64,000 bases of DNA from Polaribacter glomeratus (GTDB taxonomy: Bacteria > Bacteroidota > Bacteroidia > Flavobacteriales > Flavobacteriaceae). A program made the position numbers and the translations under genes. The notes under the pieces are model-generated. The model made no database searches. It was not told the DNA's origin and saw only the letters and a program-made list of their open reading frames with translations. Location: assembly GCF_002954665.1 (NCBI RefSeq), contig NZ_MSCM01000001.1, positions 1,500,836-1,564,835 on the forward strand, in the 5' to 3' direction. Below, one piece after another: positions 16,344 to 25,589 of the stretch (its first letter is position 1; every line of letters starts with the position of its first letter).

Positions 16344-16452
16344 CTAGATTCAATTAGGTTTAAAACTTAAATTTAGAATAAAACTATCAGTTTTTTCTAT
16401 TGTTTTATTTTGATGATTTATATTTGATGATTCAAAAGTTAAAGCCTTAAAA

Positions 16453-17154
16453 TTGAAAATTTTTATCAAAATAATATTCTTAACAATCATCATTTTCTTT
16501 TATCAGTGTAATAAAGCTAAAAAAGAAAAAGAAAATTCTGTAAAAGTTGAAAAGAAAAAAACGAATAAAAAAGATGCTTTAGAAAAAGAAATCATAAAAC
16601 CTTGGGATAGCCTAAATAGCGAAAATACCGAAGCTTTTTTAACTGAATATGGCAAGCAAAACCCTGAAACTAATGTTCTTATTAAAACCAAGTTCGGAAA
16701 TATAAAATTGCGTTTATACGAGGATGTACCTGTACACCGCGCAAATTTTATTTTTCTTACAAAAATTAAATATTTTAATACAACAGTAATTTATAGAGTA
16801 GCCAAAAACTTTGTAATTCAGGGTGGTAATTCTGATAATATGTACACGCAAAAACAACGCAGAAAATATGGGAATTATTTAATGCAACCCGAATTTAAAA
16901 ATAACCGAAAGCATGCATATGGCGCATTAGCAGCTGCAAGAGATTGGAAAAAAAACCCTAATAAGTTATCGAGTCCGTTTGAATTTTATATGGTTCATGA
17001 CAGAAATGGAGCACATCATCTAGACAATCAACATACCGTTTTTGGTGAAGTTGTTTCTGGTTTTGATACGATGGATAAAATTTCTAAGGTTGATGTAGGA
17101 GTTGATGAATGGCCTGTTAAGGATATAAAAATGACGATTGAAATTATAAAGTAA
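16453..17154 (+). CDS. Cyclophilin-type peptidyl-prolyl isomerase, lipoprotein
   Basis: This is a 233-residue protein starting at TTG. Residues 1-20 form a lipoprotein signal with Cys in FFYQCNKA, so the protein is membrane-anchored outside the cytoplasm. A Lys-rich linker follows, then a cyclophilin domain from about 70 to 232: VLIKTKFGNIKLRLYEDVPV, FNTTVIYRVAKNFVIQGGNS, and NQHTVFGEVVSGFDTMDKIS. The usual FHR of the active site is YRV here, so isomerase activity may be reduced. Likely an envelope folding factor. Confidence 0.88.
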   Translation: MKIFIKIIFLTIIIFFYQCNKAKKEKENSVKVEKKKTNKKDALEKEIIKPWDSLNSENTEAFLTEYGKQNPETNVLIKTKFGNIKLRLYEDVPVHRANFIFLTKIKYFNTTVIYRVAKNFVIQGGNSDNMYTQKQRRKYGNYLMQPEFKNNRKHAYGALAAARDWKKNPNKLSSPFEFYMVHDRNGAHHLDNQHTVFGEVVSGFDTMDKISKVDVGVDEWPVKDIKMTIEIIK

Positions 17155-17589
17155 AATTATTATGCAGAGATTTGCAAAGAAATTACGAAGATTCATAGCG
17201 TTTTCTTTTTGACATAGATTTCACGTAATTCCTCGAATAAAATACTTGTGAATTATCACTATTTTTTATGTTTCTATTGTAGTGAACGTTTTAAAACCAT
17301 CATTCGAAAAAAGTTATTTTTCAGAAATTCACAGTGTTTTTTTGATACAAATTTTCTGATTTAAAAAATATTTAGAAAAACTTAAATTTATATTATTCTT
17401 ACTTTGAAAAGAATTTGTGAATTTGTTAATTCGAAGTGCAATAAATTAGAAAGAGACGCAATAATCAATTTTAATTTTTAGGCACCTCTAAAACCCCTAA
17501 AACAATTGAAATTCGACTCCAATTTTCAAATCGTTATCAGAACAAAAAATTATAGAATAAAACCTATCTTTGCACCTCAAATTTTGTAG
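17155..17589. other. Intergenic region before prfC with one promoter-like box
   Basis: No coding frame seen in 435 bases. TATCTTTG at 17565-17572 is a good Bacteroidota -7 box 17 bases before the prfC ATG, without a clear -33 partner. The rest shows nothing I can support. Confidence 0.45.
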
Positions 17590-19182
17590 ATGAGTTTTTT
17601 AAAAGAAATAGAACGTAGAAGAACATTTGGTATCATTTCGCATCCAGATGCTGGTAAAACTACTTTAACAGAAAAGTTATTATTATTTGGTGGTGCAATT
17701 CAGGAAGCTGGTGCTGTAAAAAATAATAAAATTAAAAAAGGCGCAACTTCCGATTTTATGGAAATTGAGCGTCAGAGAGGAATTTCTGTAGCAACTTCTG
17801 TACTTGCTTTCATCTACAAAAACAAAAAAATAAACATTCTAGATACGCCTGGTCACAAGGATTTTGCAGAAGATACTTTTAGAACTCTAACTGCCGTAGA
17901 TAGCGTTATTGTTGTAATTGATGTTGCAAAAGGTGTGGAACCACAAACCGAAAAATTAGTTGAAGTTTGTAGAATGCGTAAAATACCAATGTTGGTTTTT
18001 ATCAATAAATTGGATAGAGAAGGTAAAGACGCTTTTGATTTATTAGATGAAGTAGAACAAAAACTAGGCTTACGCGTTACGCCAATGAGTTTCCCTATAG
18101 GAATGGGATATGATTTTAAAGGAATCTATAATATTTGGGAAAAGAAATTGAATCTTTTTTCTGGTGATAACAAACAAAGTATTTCTAAAGGAGTTGTTTT
18201 TGATGATTTAGCAAACCCTAAATTAGATACAATTATAGGAGCGCAAGCAGCGGGAACTTTACGTGAAGACATCGAATTAATTACGGAGGTGTATCCAGAG
18301 TTTGATAGAACTGAATACCTAAATGGCGCACTACAGCCTGTGTTTTTTGGTTCTGCCTTAAATAATTTTGGCGTAAAAGAATTATTAGATGCATTTATAG
18401 AAATTGCTCCTTCACCTCAACCTAAAAAAGCAGAAGAGCGTTTAGTAGATTCTAAAGAAACAGAACTTACTGGTTTTGTGTTTAAAATCCACGCAAATAT
18501 GGATCCTAAACATAGAGACAGACTAGCGTTTGTTAAAATTGTATCCGGAGTTTTTAGAAGAAATTCGCCTTATTTACATGTTAGAAATGGTAAAAAAGTA
18601 AAATTCTCTAGTCCGAATGCCTTTTTTGCAGAGAAAAAAGAAATTGTAGAAGAATCATATCCAGGAGATATTGTTGGTTTACACGACACTGGTAACTTTA
18701 AAATTGGTGATACTTTAACCGAAGGTGAAATATTGAACTTTAAAGGAATTCCGAGTTTTTCTCCAGAACATTTTAGATACGTAAACAACGCAGACCCAAT
18801 GAAATCTAAGCAATTAGCGAAAGGTTTAGATCAATTAATGGATGAAGGTGTTGCGCAATTATTTACGTTAGACATGAATGGTCGTAAAGTAGTTGGTACC
18901 GTTGGTGCTTTACAATACGAGGTAATTCAATACAGGTTAGAACATGAATATGGTGCAAAATGTACCTACGAAAATTTAAGTGTTCACAAAGCATGTTGGG
19001 TAGAACCAGCAGATATTAAAAATGATGAATTTAAAGAATTTAAACGTGTTAAGCAACGCTATTTAGCAAAAGACAAAGAAGGTCAATTGGTTTTTTTAGC
19101 GGATTCTGAGTTTACAATTCAAATGACGCAGAGCAAATATCCATCTGTAAAACTGCATTTTACCAGCGAATTTAAAGGTTAG
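17590..19182 (+). CDS. prfC: Peptide chain release factor 3
   Basis: This 530-residue translational GTPase removes RF1/RF2 from the ribosome after peptide release. G1 is ISHPDAGKTTLTEKL (about 16-30), G2 lies in RQRGISVATSV, G3 is DTPGHKDF, and G4 is NKLDRE near 140. Domain II begins near 285 (TGFVFKIHANMDPKHRDRLA) and domain III ends the protein (GTVGALQYEVIQYRL). Length matches the E. coli protein closely. It is followed 5 bases later by an outer-membrane protein gene. Confidence 0.97.
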   Translation: MSFLKEIERRRTFGIISHPDAGKTTLTEKLLLFGGAIQEAGAVKNNKIKKGATSDFMEIERQRGISVATSVLAFIYKNKKINILDTPGHKDFAEDTFRTLTAVDSVIVVIDVAKGVEPQTEKLVEVCRMRKIPMLVFINKLDREGKDAFDLLDEVEQKLGLRVTPMSFPIGMGYDFKGIYNIWEKKLNLFSGDNKQSISKGVVFDDLANPKLDTIIGAQAAGTLREDIELITEVYPEFDRTEYLNGALQPVFFGSALNNFGVKELLDAFIEIAPSPQPKKAEERLVDSKETELTGFVFKIHANMDPKHRDRLAFVKIVSGVFRRNSPYLHVRNGKKVKFSSPNAFFAEKKEIVEESYPGDIVGLHDTGNFKIGDTLTEGEILNFKGIPSFSPEHFRYVNNADPMKSKQLAKGLDQLMDEGVAQLFTLDMNGRKVVGTVGALQYEVIQYRLEHEYGAKCTYENLSVHKACWVEPADIKNDEFKEFKRVKQRYLAKDKEGQLVFLADSEFTIQMTQSKYPSVKLHFTSEFKG

Positions 19183-19187
19183 GAATC

Positions 19188-20750
19188 ATGAAAAAGTTAG
19201 TGCTTTTATTTTTTATTTTTATCAGTTTGCAAAATTACTCACAAACGTATAATTTATCGGAACTTGAAGGAAAAGAATTACATAACAGTATTCGATTAAA
19301 TTATATTTTGGTTCATCAGCCTTTTGAACAAGTACCCTATGAATTAGCGCCTACATTAGGTTTTGTTGGTTTAACTTACAATATTCCTTTAAATGATTGG
19401 CTGTACACGGGCGCTGGTTTTCATACCGCAATTACAGGAGATCAAGGTGGTTTATTTACGTTAGGTGTTACTTTAGGTTTAAATACGCCCATCTATAAAG
19501 ATTTATATTTTGATGCAAATCTGCATTTTGGTGGCGGTGGCGGATTTAGAAGCTTAGTAAATGGTGGTGGAATGATTTATCCTAACGCTGGTTTACAATA
19601 CAAAAAAAATGGCTATTCTTTTGGTGTTCAATATGGTTATGTAAACTTTTTTACGGGAATTCAGAAAAATGACAATGTTTCTTTTTTTGTTGAAATTCCA
19701 AGTGTATTAAGAACAGGTTCTTATAAAGATGCTCAAAAAACGTTTACTTTAAATGATGACTCAATTGATGAGTTTTGGACAAAACCAGCGGTGAAAAGTG
19801 TACAACAATTAACTTTAGATTATTTCTTTCCTATCGGAATGTCTAGGGCTGATACCACCACAAATCCCTCATACAAAACACTTACAGAAACATTATCTAT
19901 TATTGGTTTTGAATATCAAAGATATTTAACGTCAAACACCTTTGTGTATGCTCATGTAGATACGATGTATAGCGGCTTAGTATCTGGATTTATGGATTTA
20001 TTTTTTGGTGTTGGAAAGAATTTTAATGAAACCAAAAATGTTAACTTCTTTGCAAAAATGGGAGTTGGTGCTGCAGGAGGAAGAATTTATCCAGAAGGTG
20101 GTTTAACAATGTATCCTAGTGTTGGTTTCGATGTTCATTTAACTGATAAATTAGGAATTAGTGCGCATGGTGGTTATCATAGAGCCATTGGCGGAACATT
20201 TGAAGCTTATACTGCAGGTGTAAGTTTAAAATATTATGGGTTAACCGGAGGATTAAAAGATCCTTTTTCGGAAGAAAGTGCATCAAAAATTAAAACTCAT
20301 GGAGTTGGTGTTGGTGTTCAAAATCAGACGTATTATAAGATGGCAAAAGATGATAATACAACAATTGATTTAGAAATGATTTCTCTAAAAATATTCTATG
20401 ATTTAAATAAACGCTTTTATTTAGTTGGCGAAACTTCTTTTGCTTATGAAGGTAAATCTGGCGGTTATGCTCATGGAATATTTGGATTAGGAATTAGAAG
20501 CAATCAATTTTTAAATGGTAAATTTTCAACTTTTATTGAATTAATGGGTGGTGTTGCTGGTGGCGCAGGTGTTGATACTGGTGAGGGGGTTTTAGTAAGA
20601 CCAACAGTTGGGGTTAATTATCATTTAACGGATAGTTTTTCTTTAAATATTGCGGCCGGACAAACTATAACTCCTTATGGAAATGTGAATTCTACAAATT
20701 TAAACCTAGGTTTTACATATGGTTTATCAATTTTAAATTCAAAAAAATAA
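19188..20750 (+). CDS. Predicted outer-membrane beta-barrel protein
   Basis: This 520-residue protein has a signal peptide at about 1-18 (ending NYSQ). The rest is alternating amphipathic strands rich in Gly, Tyr and Phe, with no periplasmic plug, and ends in a strand followed by NSKK rather than a terminal Phe. Three related segments can be seen: FGGGGGFRSLVNGGGMIYPN near 115-135, GVGAAGGRIYPEGGLTMYPS near 285-310, and GGVAGGAGVDTGEGVLVRPT near 450-470. Each is followed by a barrel-like strand pair, suggesting internal triplication. Its position 5 bases after prfC is probably not functional. Function unknown. Confidence 0.7.
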   Translation: MKKLVLLFFIFISLQNYSQTYNLSELEGKELHNSIRLNYILVHQPFEQVPYELAPTLGFVGLTYNIPLNDWLYTGAGFHTAITGDQGGLFTLGVTLGLNTPIYKDLYFDANLHFGGGGGFRSLVNGGGMIYPNAGLQYKKNGYSFGVQYGYVNFFTGIQKNDNVSFFVEIPSVLRTGSYKDAQKTFTLNDDSIDEFWTKPAVKSVQQLTLDYFFPIGMSRADTTTNPSYKTLTETLSIIGFEYQRYLTSNTFVYAHVDTMYSGLVSGFMDLFFGVGKNFNETKNVNFFAKMGVGAAGGRIYPEGGLTMYPSVGFDVHLTDKLGISAHGGYHRAIGGTFEAYTAGVSLKYYGLTGGLKDPFSEESASKIKTHGVGVGVQNQTYYKMAKDDNTTIDLEMISLKIFYDLNKRFYLVGETSFAYEGKSGGYAHGIFGLGIRSNQFLNGKFSTFIELMGGVAGGAGVDTGEGVLVRPTVGVNYHLTDSFSLNIAAGQTITPYGNVNSTNLNLGFTYGLSILNSKK

Positions 20751-20819
20751 GGTACGCTGAGTTTGTTTCTGCAAGTCCTCAATAAAATACCTTATTTTTG
20801 TACGATAATAATTAAAGTC

Positions 20820-20877
20820 AGTTCGAGCGCAGTCAAGAACTCATAAGTGAACAAAACATCTCAACTGCGCTCGAGAA
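20820..20877. repeat. REP-like inverted repeat
   Basis: GAGCGCAGT (20825-20833) pairs with ACTGCGCTC (20863-20871), with flanking partial matches (TTCGAG / CTCGAGAA). Similar TCGA-GCGCAGT elements are common between genes in flavobacteria. It lies in the leader of the downstream isomerase gene, so it may also be transcribed. Confidence 0.6.
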
Positions 20878-20902
20878 TACAAATAGTAAAATAATTAAAA
20901 CA

Positions 20903-21832
20903 ATGAATAACGGAATATTCGCAAAATTCACCACTCCTAAAGGTGAAATTTTAGTACAATTAGAACACGAAAAAGCGCCAGGAACTGTTGGTAACTTTGT
21001 AGCGTTGGCTGAAGGAAATTTAGAAAACTCTGCAAAAGGTCAAGGAACTCCCTATTATGATGGATTAAAATTCCATAGAGTAATACCTGAGTTTATGGTT
21101 CAAGGAGGATGCCCTCAAGGAACAGGAACAGGAAATCCTGGTTATAAATTTGATGATGAATTTCATCCAGATTTAAAACATGATGCTCCGGGAAAATTAG
21201 CAATGGCTAACTCTGGACCAGCAACAAACGGTAGTCAGTTTTATATTACCCACGTTCCTACTCCATGGTTAGACGGTAAACACACTGTTTTTGGTACGGT
21301 TATAGACAGCCAAGATATTGTAGATGCAGTTGCACAAGGTGATGACATGAAAATAGAAATCATTAGAGTTGGTGCAGATGCAGAGGCTTTTAATGCTGTT
21401 GAGGCTTTTAGAACTTTTGAAGGTTCAAGAGAAAAAAGAGAAGCAGAAGTAAAAGCAAAACAAAATGAGTTGTTAGATTCTGTTGCTGCAGGTTACGAAG
21501 AAACTAAAAGTGGTTTACGTTACCAAATTTTACAAAAAGGTACTGGTAAACAAGCTACAAAAGGCGCTAATGTTTCTGTACATTATAAAGGTCAATTATT
21601 AGACGGAACAGTTTTTGATTCATCATATAAAAGAAAAGAACCAATTGATTTTGCTATTGGAGTTGGCCAAGTAATTGCTGGTTGGGATGAAGGAATTCAA
21701 TTATTAAAAGTTGGTGATAAGGCACGTTTTGTAATTCCTTCTCATTTAGCGTACGGAGAATCTGGTGCTGGTGGAGTAATTCCGCCAAATGCAACCTTAA
21801 TCTTTGATGTTGAATTGATGAATGTAAAATAA
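20903..21832 (+). CDS. Peptidyl-prolyl isomerase, cyclophilin-FKBP fusion
   Basis: This is a 309-residue fusion. Residues 1-165 are cyclophilin: FHRVIPEFMVQGGCPQGTGTG, AMANSGPATNGSQFYITHVP and WLDGKHTVFGTV are the full active-site motifs. A helical linker of about 170-200 (EGSREKREAEVKAKQNELL) follows. Residues 205-309 are FKBP: NVSVHYKGQLLDGTVFDSSY, VIAGWDEGIQLLKVGDKARF, IPSHLAYGESGAGGVIPPNA and LIFDVELM. No signal peptide, so it is a cytoplasmic folding factor. The cyclophilin-FKBP pairing is known in flavobacteria. Confidence 0.93.
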   Translation: MNNGIFAKFTTPKGEILVQLEHEKAPGTVGNFVALAEGNLENSAKGQGTPYYDGLKFHRVIPEFMVQGGCPQGTGTGNPGYKFDDEFHPDLKHDAPGKLAMANSGPATNGSQFYITHVPTPWLDGKHTVFGTVIDSQDIVDAVAQGDDMKIEIIRVGADAEAFNAVEAFRTFEGSREKREAEVKAKQNELLDSVAAGYEETKSGLRYQILQKGTGKQATKGANVSVHYKGQLLDGTVFDSSYKRKEPIDFAIGVGQVIAGWDEGIQLLKVGDKARFVIPSHLAYGESGAGGVIPPNATLIFDVELMNVK

Positions 21833-21855
21833 CTCTTTTACCTTTTTTGTATATA

Positions 21856-21885
21856 AAAACTCTCGAATTTCGAGAGTTTTTTTTT
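21856..21885 (+). terminator. Intrinsic terminator after the isomerase gene
   Basis: AACTCTCGA / TCGAGAGTT stem followed by nine T. Almost identical to the terminator after the tricorn gene at 25385-25415. Confidence 0.85.
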
Positions 21886-22060
21886 GATCATATTTTAAAA
21901 ATAAACTATTAGATTTTATTTTGTAAATTTAACGCAACTACTTATTGTAGAAAAAGATACTTCGGATATAAAAATAATAATCAAAATTAATTTGTTTTAT
22001 ATCAGTACGTATTAAGTTGAAAATTACCTTTAAAATAACCAAACAAACCTAAAAAACCAA

Positions 22061-25000
22061 ATGATTACCAAACCAAACATCAGTATTCAAAAACTCCTCT
22101 ATTTATTTATTTTTACCTTTTTACTAAACCCAGCAACCTACTCTCAAGGTTTTGAAGGTTATTACAGATATCCAGATGTACACGATAACACCATCGTTTT
22201 TTCTGCGGAAGGAGATCTTTGGACTGTTCCTATCTCTGGCGGATTGGCAAGAAGATTAACCACACATTTAGAAGAAGAACGCTTTCCCTCTATTTCTCCG
22301 GATGGAAAAACCGTTTTGTTTTCAGCAAATTATGAAGGTCCGATGGAAATTTATACAATTCCCGTGAACGGTGGTTTAACAACTCGTTGGACCTATGAAA
22401 GTGAGCCATCCCTTGCAACAACTTGGGCACCAAACGGAGAAATTGTCTATGCTACTTGGGCGTATAACAAAAAACCTGATTATCAATTAGTAAAAATAAA
22501 TACAGCATCAAAAGTAAAAAGCTTCATCCCATTAGACCAAGCAAGTGAAGCTAGTTTTAATAAAGATGGTAAAACCGTTTATTTTGTAAGACCTGCTTTT
22601 CACAGAAATGTAACAAAACGATATAAAGGTGGTACAGCAAGACAAATTTGGAAATTTACCGAAGGTGAAAAAGAAGCTATAAAGTTAACAACAGAGTATC
22701 TTGGTGAAAGTCATCACCCAATGTGGTATCAAAATAAAGTATATTTTATTACGGATAGAGACGGAATTATGAATGTTTGGTCGATGAACGAAGATGGAAG
22801 CGACTTAAAGCAAATAACGAAACATGATAAATTTGATGTACGTTATGCAAATATATCTAACGGAAATATTGTGTATCAATTAGGTGCAGATTTATGGTTG
22901 CATAATTTAGCATCAAATACAGGAAATAAAATTGACATTAAATTAGTTTCTGATCATGAACAACTTAGAGAAAAATGGGACGATACTCCATCAGAATATA
23001 TTAGCAATGTAAACACAAATAAAGACGGCTCTAAAATTGTTATTACCGCAAGAGGTAAAATATTTGTAGTTCCTGTAGAAGCTGGAAGAACTGTTTCTTT
23101 TTCTGATAAATCAAACGTAAGATATAGAGATGCAACTTTCTCTTCGGATGGAAAAGAAATTATTACGCTGTCTGATGAAAGTGGTGAATTTGAATTTATT
23201 ACAATGTCTGCAGACGGTATGGGAGACTCTAAAACGATCACCAAAGACGGATCCATTTTAAGATATGAAGGAAACCCTTCGCCAGATGGTAAACTTTTGG
23301 CTTACAGTGATTTGAGTGAACATCTATTTGTTTTAAATATTGCCACTGGTAAAAGTTCAAAAATATCTACAAACCAAGAAGGTATTAGAGATTACACTTG
23401 GTCGCCAGACAGTAAATGGATCTCTTTTGTACAAGTTGCAGAAAATACCATGGCTCAAATTAAAATTTACAATGTAGAGACTAAAAAAAGTTTCGATTTA
23501 ACTACGGATAGAGCAAATAGCACGAGTCCGAAATGGAGTCTAGATGGTACGTTTCTTTATTTTATATCCGATAGAAGTTTTACCACAATTGTAGGAAGTC
23601 CTTGGGGAACAAGACAGCCTGAACCTTATTTTGAAGCGAGTGAAAAAATATATCATGTTGCGTTGCAAAAAGGTACGAGATCTCCCTTTAGACCAAGTGA
23701 TGAGTTATACATTAAAGAAGAATGCAAAGACTGCGATAAAAAAGTAGTAACTGTTTTAATTGATGAAGATGGTATTAAAGAAAGAATCATAGAAGTACCA
23801 GTAAGCCCAGGAAATTATAGAAGCTTAGACCTTAATAAAACAACATTATTTGTACTTTCATCAGATATAGGTTTAAATGGAAAAACTCATTTAGCAGCAA
23901 TTAAAATAGACAACAAAGAGGTAAGTGTAACTACAATTCTAGAAGATGTTAAAAACTACCAACTAACTGCGGATGGTGAAAAAATTCTTATCTCAAAAGG
24001 AAAAAGTTTTTACATGGTAAAAGCAGCAACCGAAAAAATTAGTGTTAGCGATAAAAATAGCATTGATTTAAGTGGTTGGAAATTTGCAATAAACCCCATA
24101 GAAGACTGGCAACAAATGTTTACAGATGCGTGGAGAATGGAACGTGATTATTTTTATGATAAAAATATGCACGGTGTAGATTGGGATGCCATGCATGCTA
24201 AATATCTTCCTTTAATTTCTCGTATTACCACAAGAGACGAACTTTCTGATTTAATAGGAAGTTTTGTGGGCGAATTAGCAGCCTTGCACACCAGTGTTGG
24301 AGGTGGCGATTTAAGAAGTGATCCTAAAAATATTCCTGTAGCAAATCTTGGTGCCGTTTTAGTGCGTGACGAAGCGAATGCAGGATTTAAAATTGAATAC
24401 ATTTATAAGGTTGACCCAGATTATCCGGATGAAAAATCACCTTTAGATGATCCTTATTTAGATGTAAAAGAAGGCGATATTATTACACATGTAAATGGTA
24501 AAAATGCTTTGTCAGCTGTAGATATTGGCGAATTAATTAGAAACCAAGTAGGTAAACAAGTTCGATTAACCATAAAGAGCTTAAAAACTTCAAAAGATAT
24601 CATTGTTACTCCAATTGCAAATTCTTTCAAATTAAGATATGGAGATTGGGAATACGGAAACAGATTGCATGTTGAAAAAGAATCTGAAGACGCTATTGGT
24701 TATTTGCATCTTAGAGCAATGGGCGAAAATGACATCAATCAGTTTTATAGAGAGTTCTATCCTGTTTTTAACAGACAAGGGTTAATTATTGATGTTCGAT
24801 ACAATTGGGGCGGAAATATTGATAGTTTTATTCTGGAAAAATTACTTCGTAAAGCGTGGATGTATTGGAAAGGAAGAAGTGGAAAACAATATTGGAATAT
24901 GCCTTACGCATTTACAGGGCACATTGTAATTCTTGTTAATGAAAACACCTATTCGGATGGTGAAGCTTTTGCAGACGGATTTAAAAGACTTAATCTAGGA

Positions 25001-25306
25001 ACTGCTATTGGAACTAGAACTTGGGGTGGTGAAATTTGGTTAAATAGCGCCAATACTTTAAGTGATAACGGAATTGCAAGAGCGCCAATGTTTGGTGTTT
25101 ATGGCGATGGTAAATGGCGTATAGAAGGGCATGGTTTTGAACCGGATATCGTGGTTGAAAATCTACCGCATGAAACTTTTAACGGTAAAGACGCGCAATT
25201 AGAAAAAGCAATTAATTTATTAAAAAAATTAATTGAAAAAGATACTAGAATAGTGCCTGCAGTTCCTGAATACCCAAATAAATCATTTAAGAATAATAAA
25301 AAATAA
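22061..25306 (+). CDS. Tricorn-type S41 protease
   Basis: This 1081-residue secreted protein degrades peptides. The signal peptide is about 1-29 (ending TYSQG). Residues about 35-640 are WD40/PD40-like beta-propeller repeats (SPDGKTVLFSANYEG, SPDGKLLAYSDL, SPDSKWISF, SLDGTFLYFISDR). Then comes a tricorn core region (DWQQMFTDAWRMERDYFY near 685), a catalytic-type His in ALHTSVGG near 745, a PDZ domain near 765-860 (VKEGDIITHVNGKNALS) and the peptidase domain with the nucleophile Ser965 in NTYSDGEAF. This order matches tricorn. It is single-gene, flanked by two near-identical terminators. Confidence 0.93.
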   Translation: MITKPNISIQKLLYLFIFTFLLNPATYSQGFEGYYRYPDVHDNTIVFSAEGDLWTVPISGGLARRLTTHLEEERFPSISPDGKTVLFSANYEGPMEIYTIPVNGGLTTRWTYESEPSLATTWAPNGEIVYATWAYNKKPDYQLVKINTASKVKSFIPLDQASEASFNKDGKTVYFVRPAFHRNVTKRYKGGTARQIWKFTEGEKEAIKLTTEYLGESHHPMWYQNKVYFITDRDGIMNVWSMNEDGSDLKQITKHDKFDVRYANISNGNIVYQLGADLWLHNLASNTGNKIDIKLVSDHEQLREKWDDTPSEYISNVNTNKDGSKIVITARGKIFVVPVEAGRTVSFSDKSNVRYRDATFSSDGKEIITLSDESGEFEFITMSADGMGDSKTITKDGSILRYEGNPSPDGKLLAYSDLSEHLFVLNIATGKSSKISTNQEGIRDYTWSPDSKWISFVQVAENTMAQIKIYNVETKKSFDLTTDRANSTSPKWSLDGTFLYFISDRSFTTIVGSPWGTRQPEPYFEASEKIYHVALQKGTRSPFRPSDELYIKEECKDCDKKVVTVLIDEDGIKERIIEVPVSPGNYRSLDLNKTTLFVLSSDIGLNGKTHLAAIKIDNKEVSVTTILEDVKNYQLTADGEKILISKGKSFYMVKAATEKISVSDKNSIDLSGWKFAINPIEDWQQMFTDAWRMERDYFYDKNMHGVDWDAMHAKYLPLISRITTRDELSDLIGSFVGELAALHTSVGGGDLRSDPKNIPVANLGAVLVRDEANAGFKIEYIYKVDPDYPDEKSPLDDPYLDVKEGDIITHVNGKNALSAVDIGELIRNQVGKQVRLTIKSLKTSKDIIVTPIANSFKLRYGDWEYGNRLHVEKESEDAIGYLHLRAMGENDINQFYREFYPVFNRQGLIIDVRYNWGGNIDSFILEKLLRKAWMYWKGRSGKQYWNMPYAFTGHIVILVNENTYSDGEAFADGFKRLNLGTAIGTRTWGGEIWLNSANTLSDNGIARAPMFGVYGDGKWRIEGHGFEPDIVVENLPHETFNGKDAQLEKAINLLKKLIEKDTRIVPAVPEYPNKSFKNNKK

Positions 25307-25384
25307 ACTTATAACAAATTGATACTTTATAAAATTTTAATTTTCAATGGTTAGTAAAATAATTATTTTACTTTTAAAAAAAAT

Positions 25385-25415
25385 AAAAAACTCTCGAAAT
25401 TCGAGAGTTTTTATT
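25385..25415 (+). terminator. Intrinsic terminator after the tricorn gene
   Basis: AACTCTCGA / TCGAGAGTT stem with a T-rich tail. It differs by about one base in the loop from the terminator at 21856-21885, so the tricorn gene sits between two copies of one terminator. Confidence 0.85.
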
Positions 25416-25589
25416 TTTTTTAAAGGTTATTACTTTTTTTTTACTACATTAGATGTTATTATGATTATATTTTTTTTTTAAATCATAATTTTATTTACAT
25501 GTAACTGATTAATTGCGTTTAAAATAAAAATCTTCCCCCTAAGATTCATTTATTTTTTGGGACAGGTTTTTATAAAATTATAGAACTCT

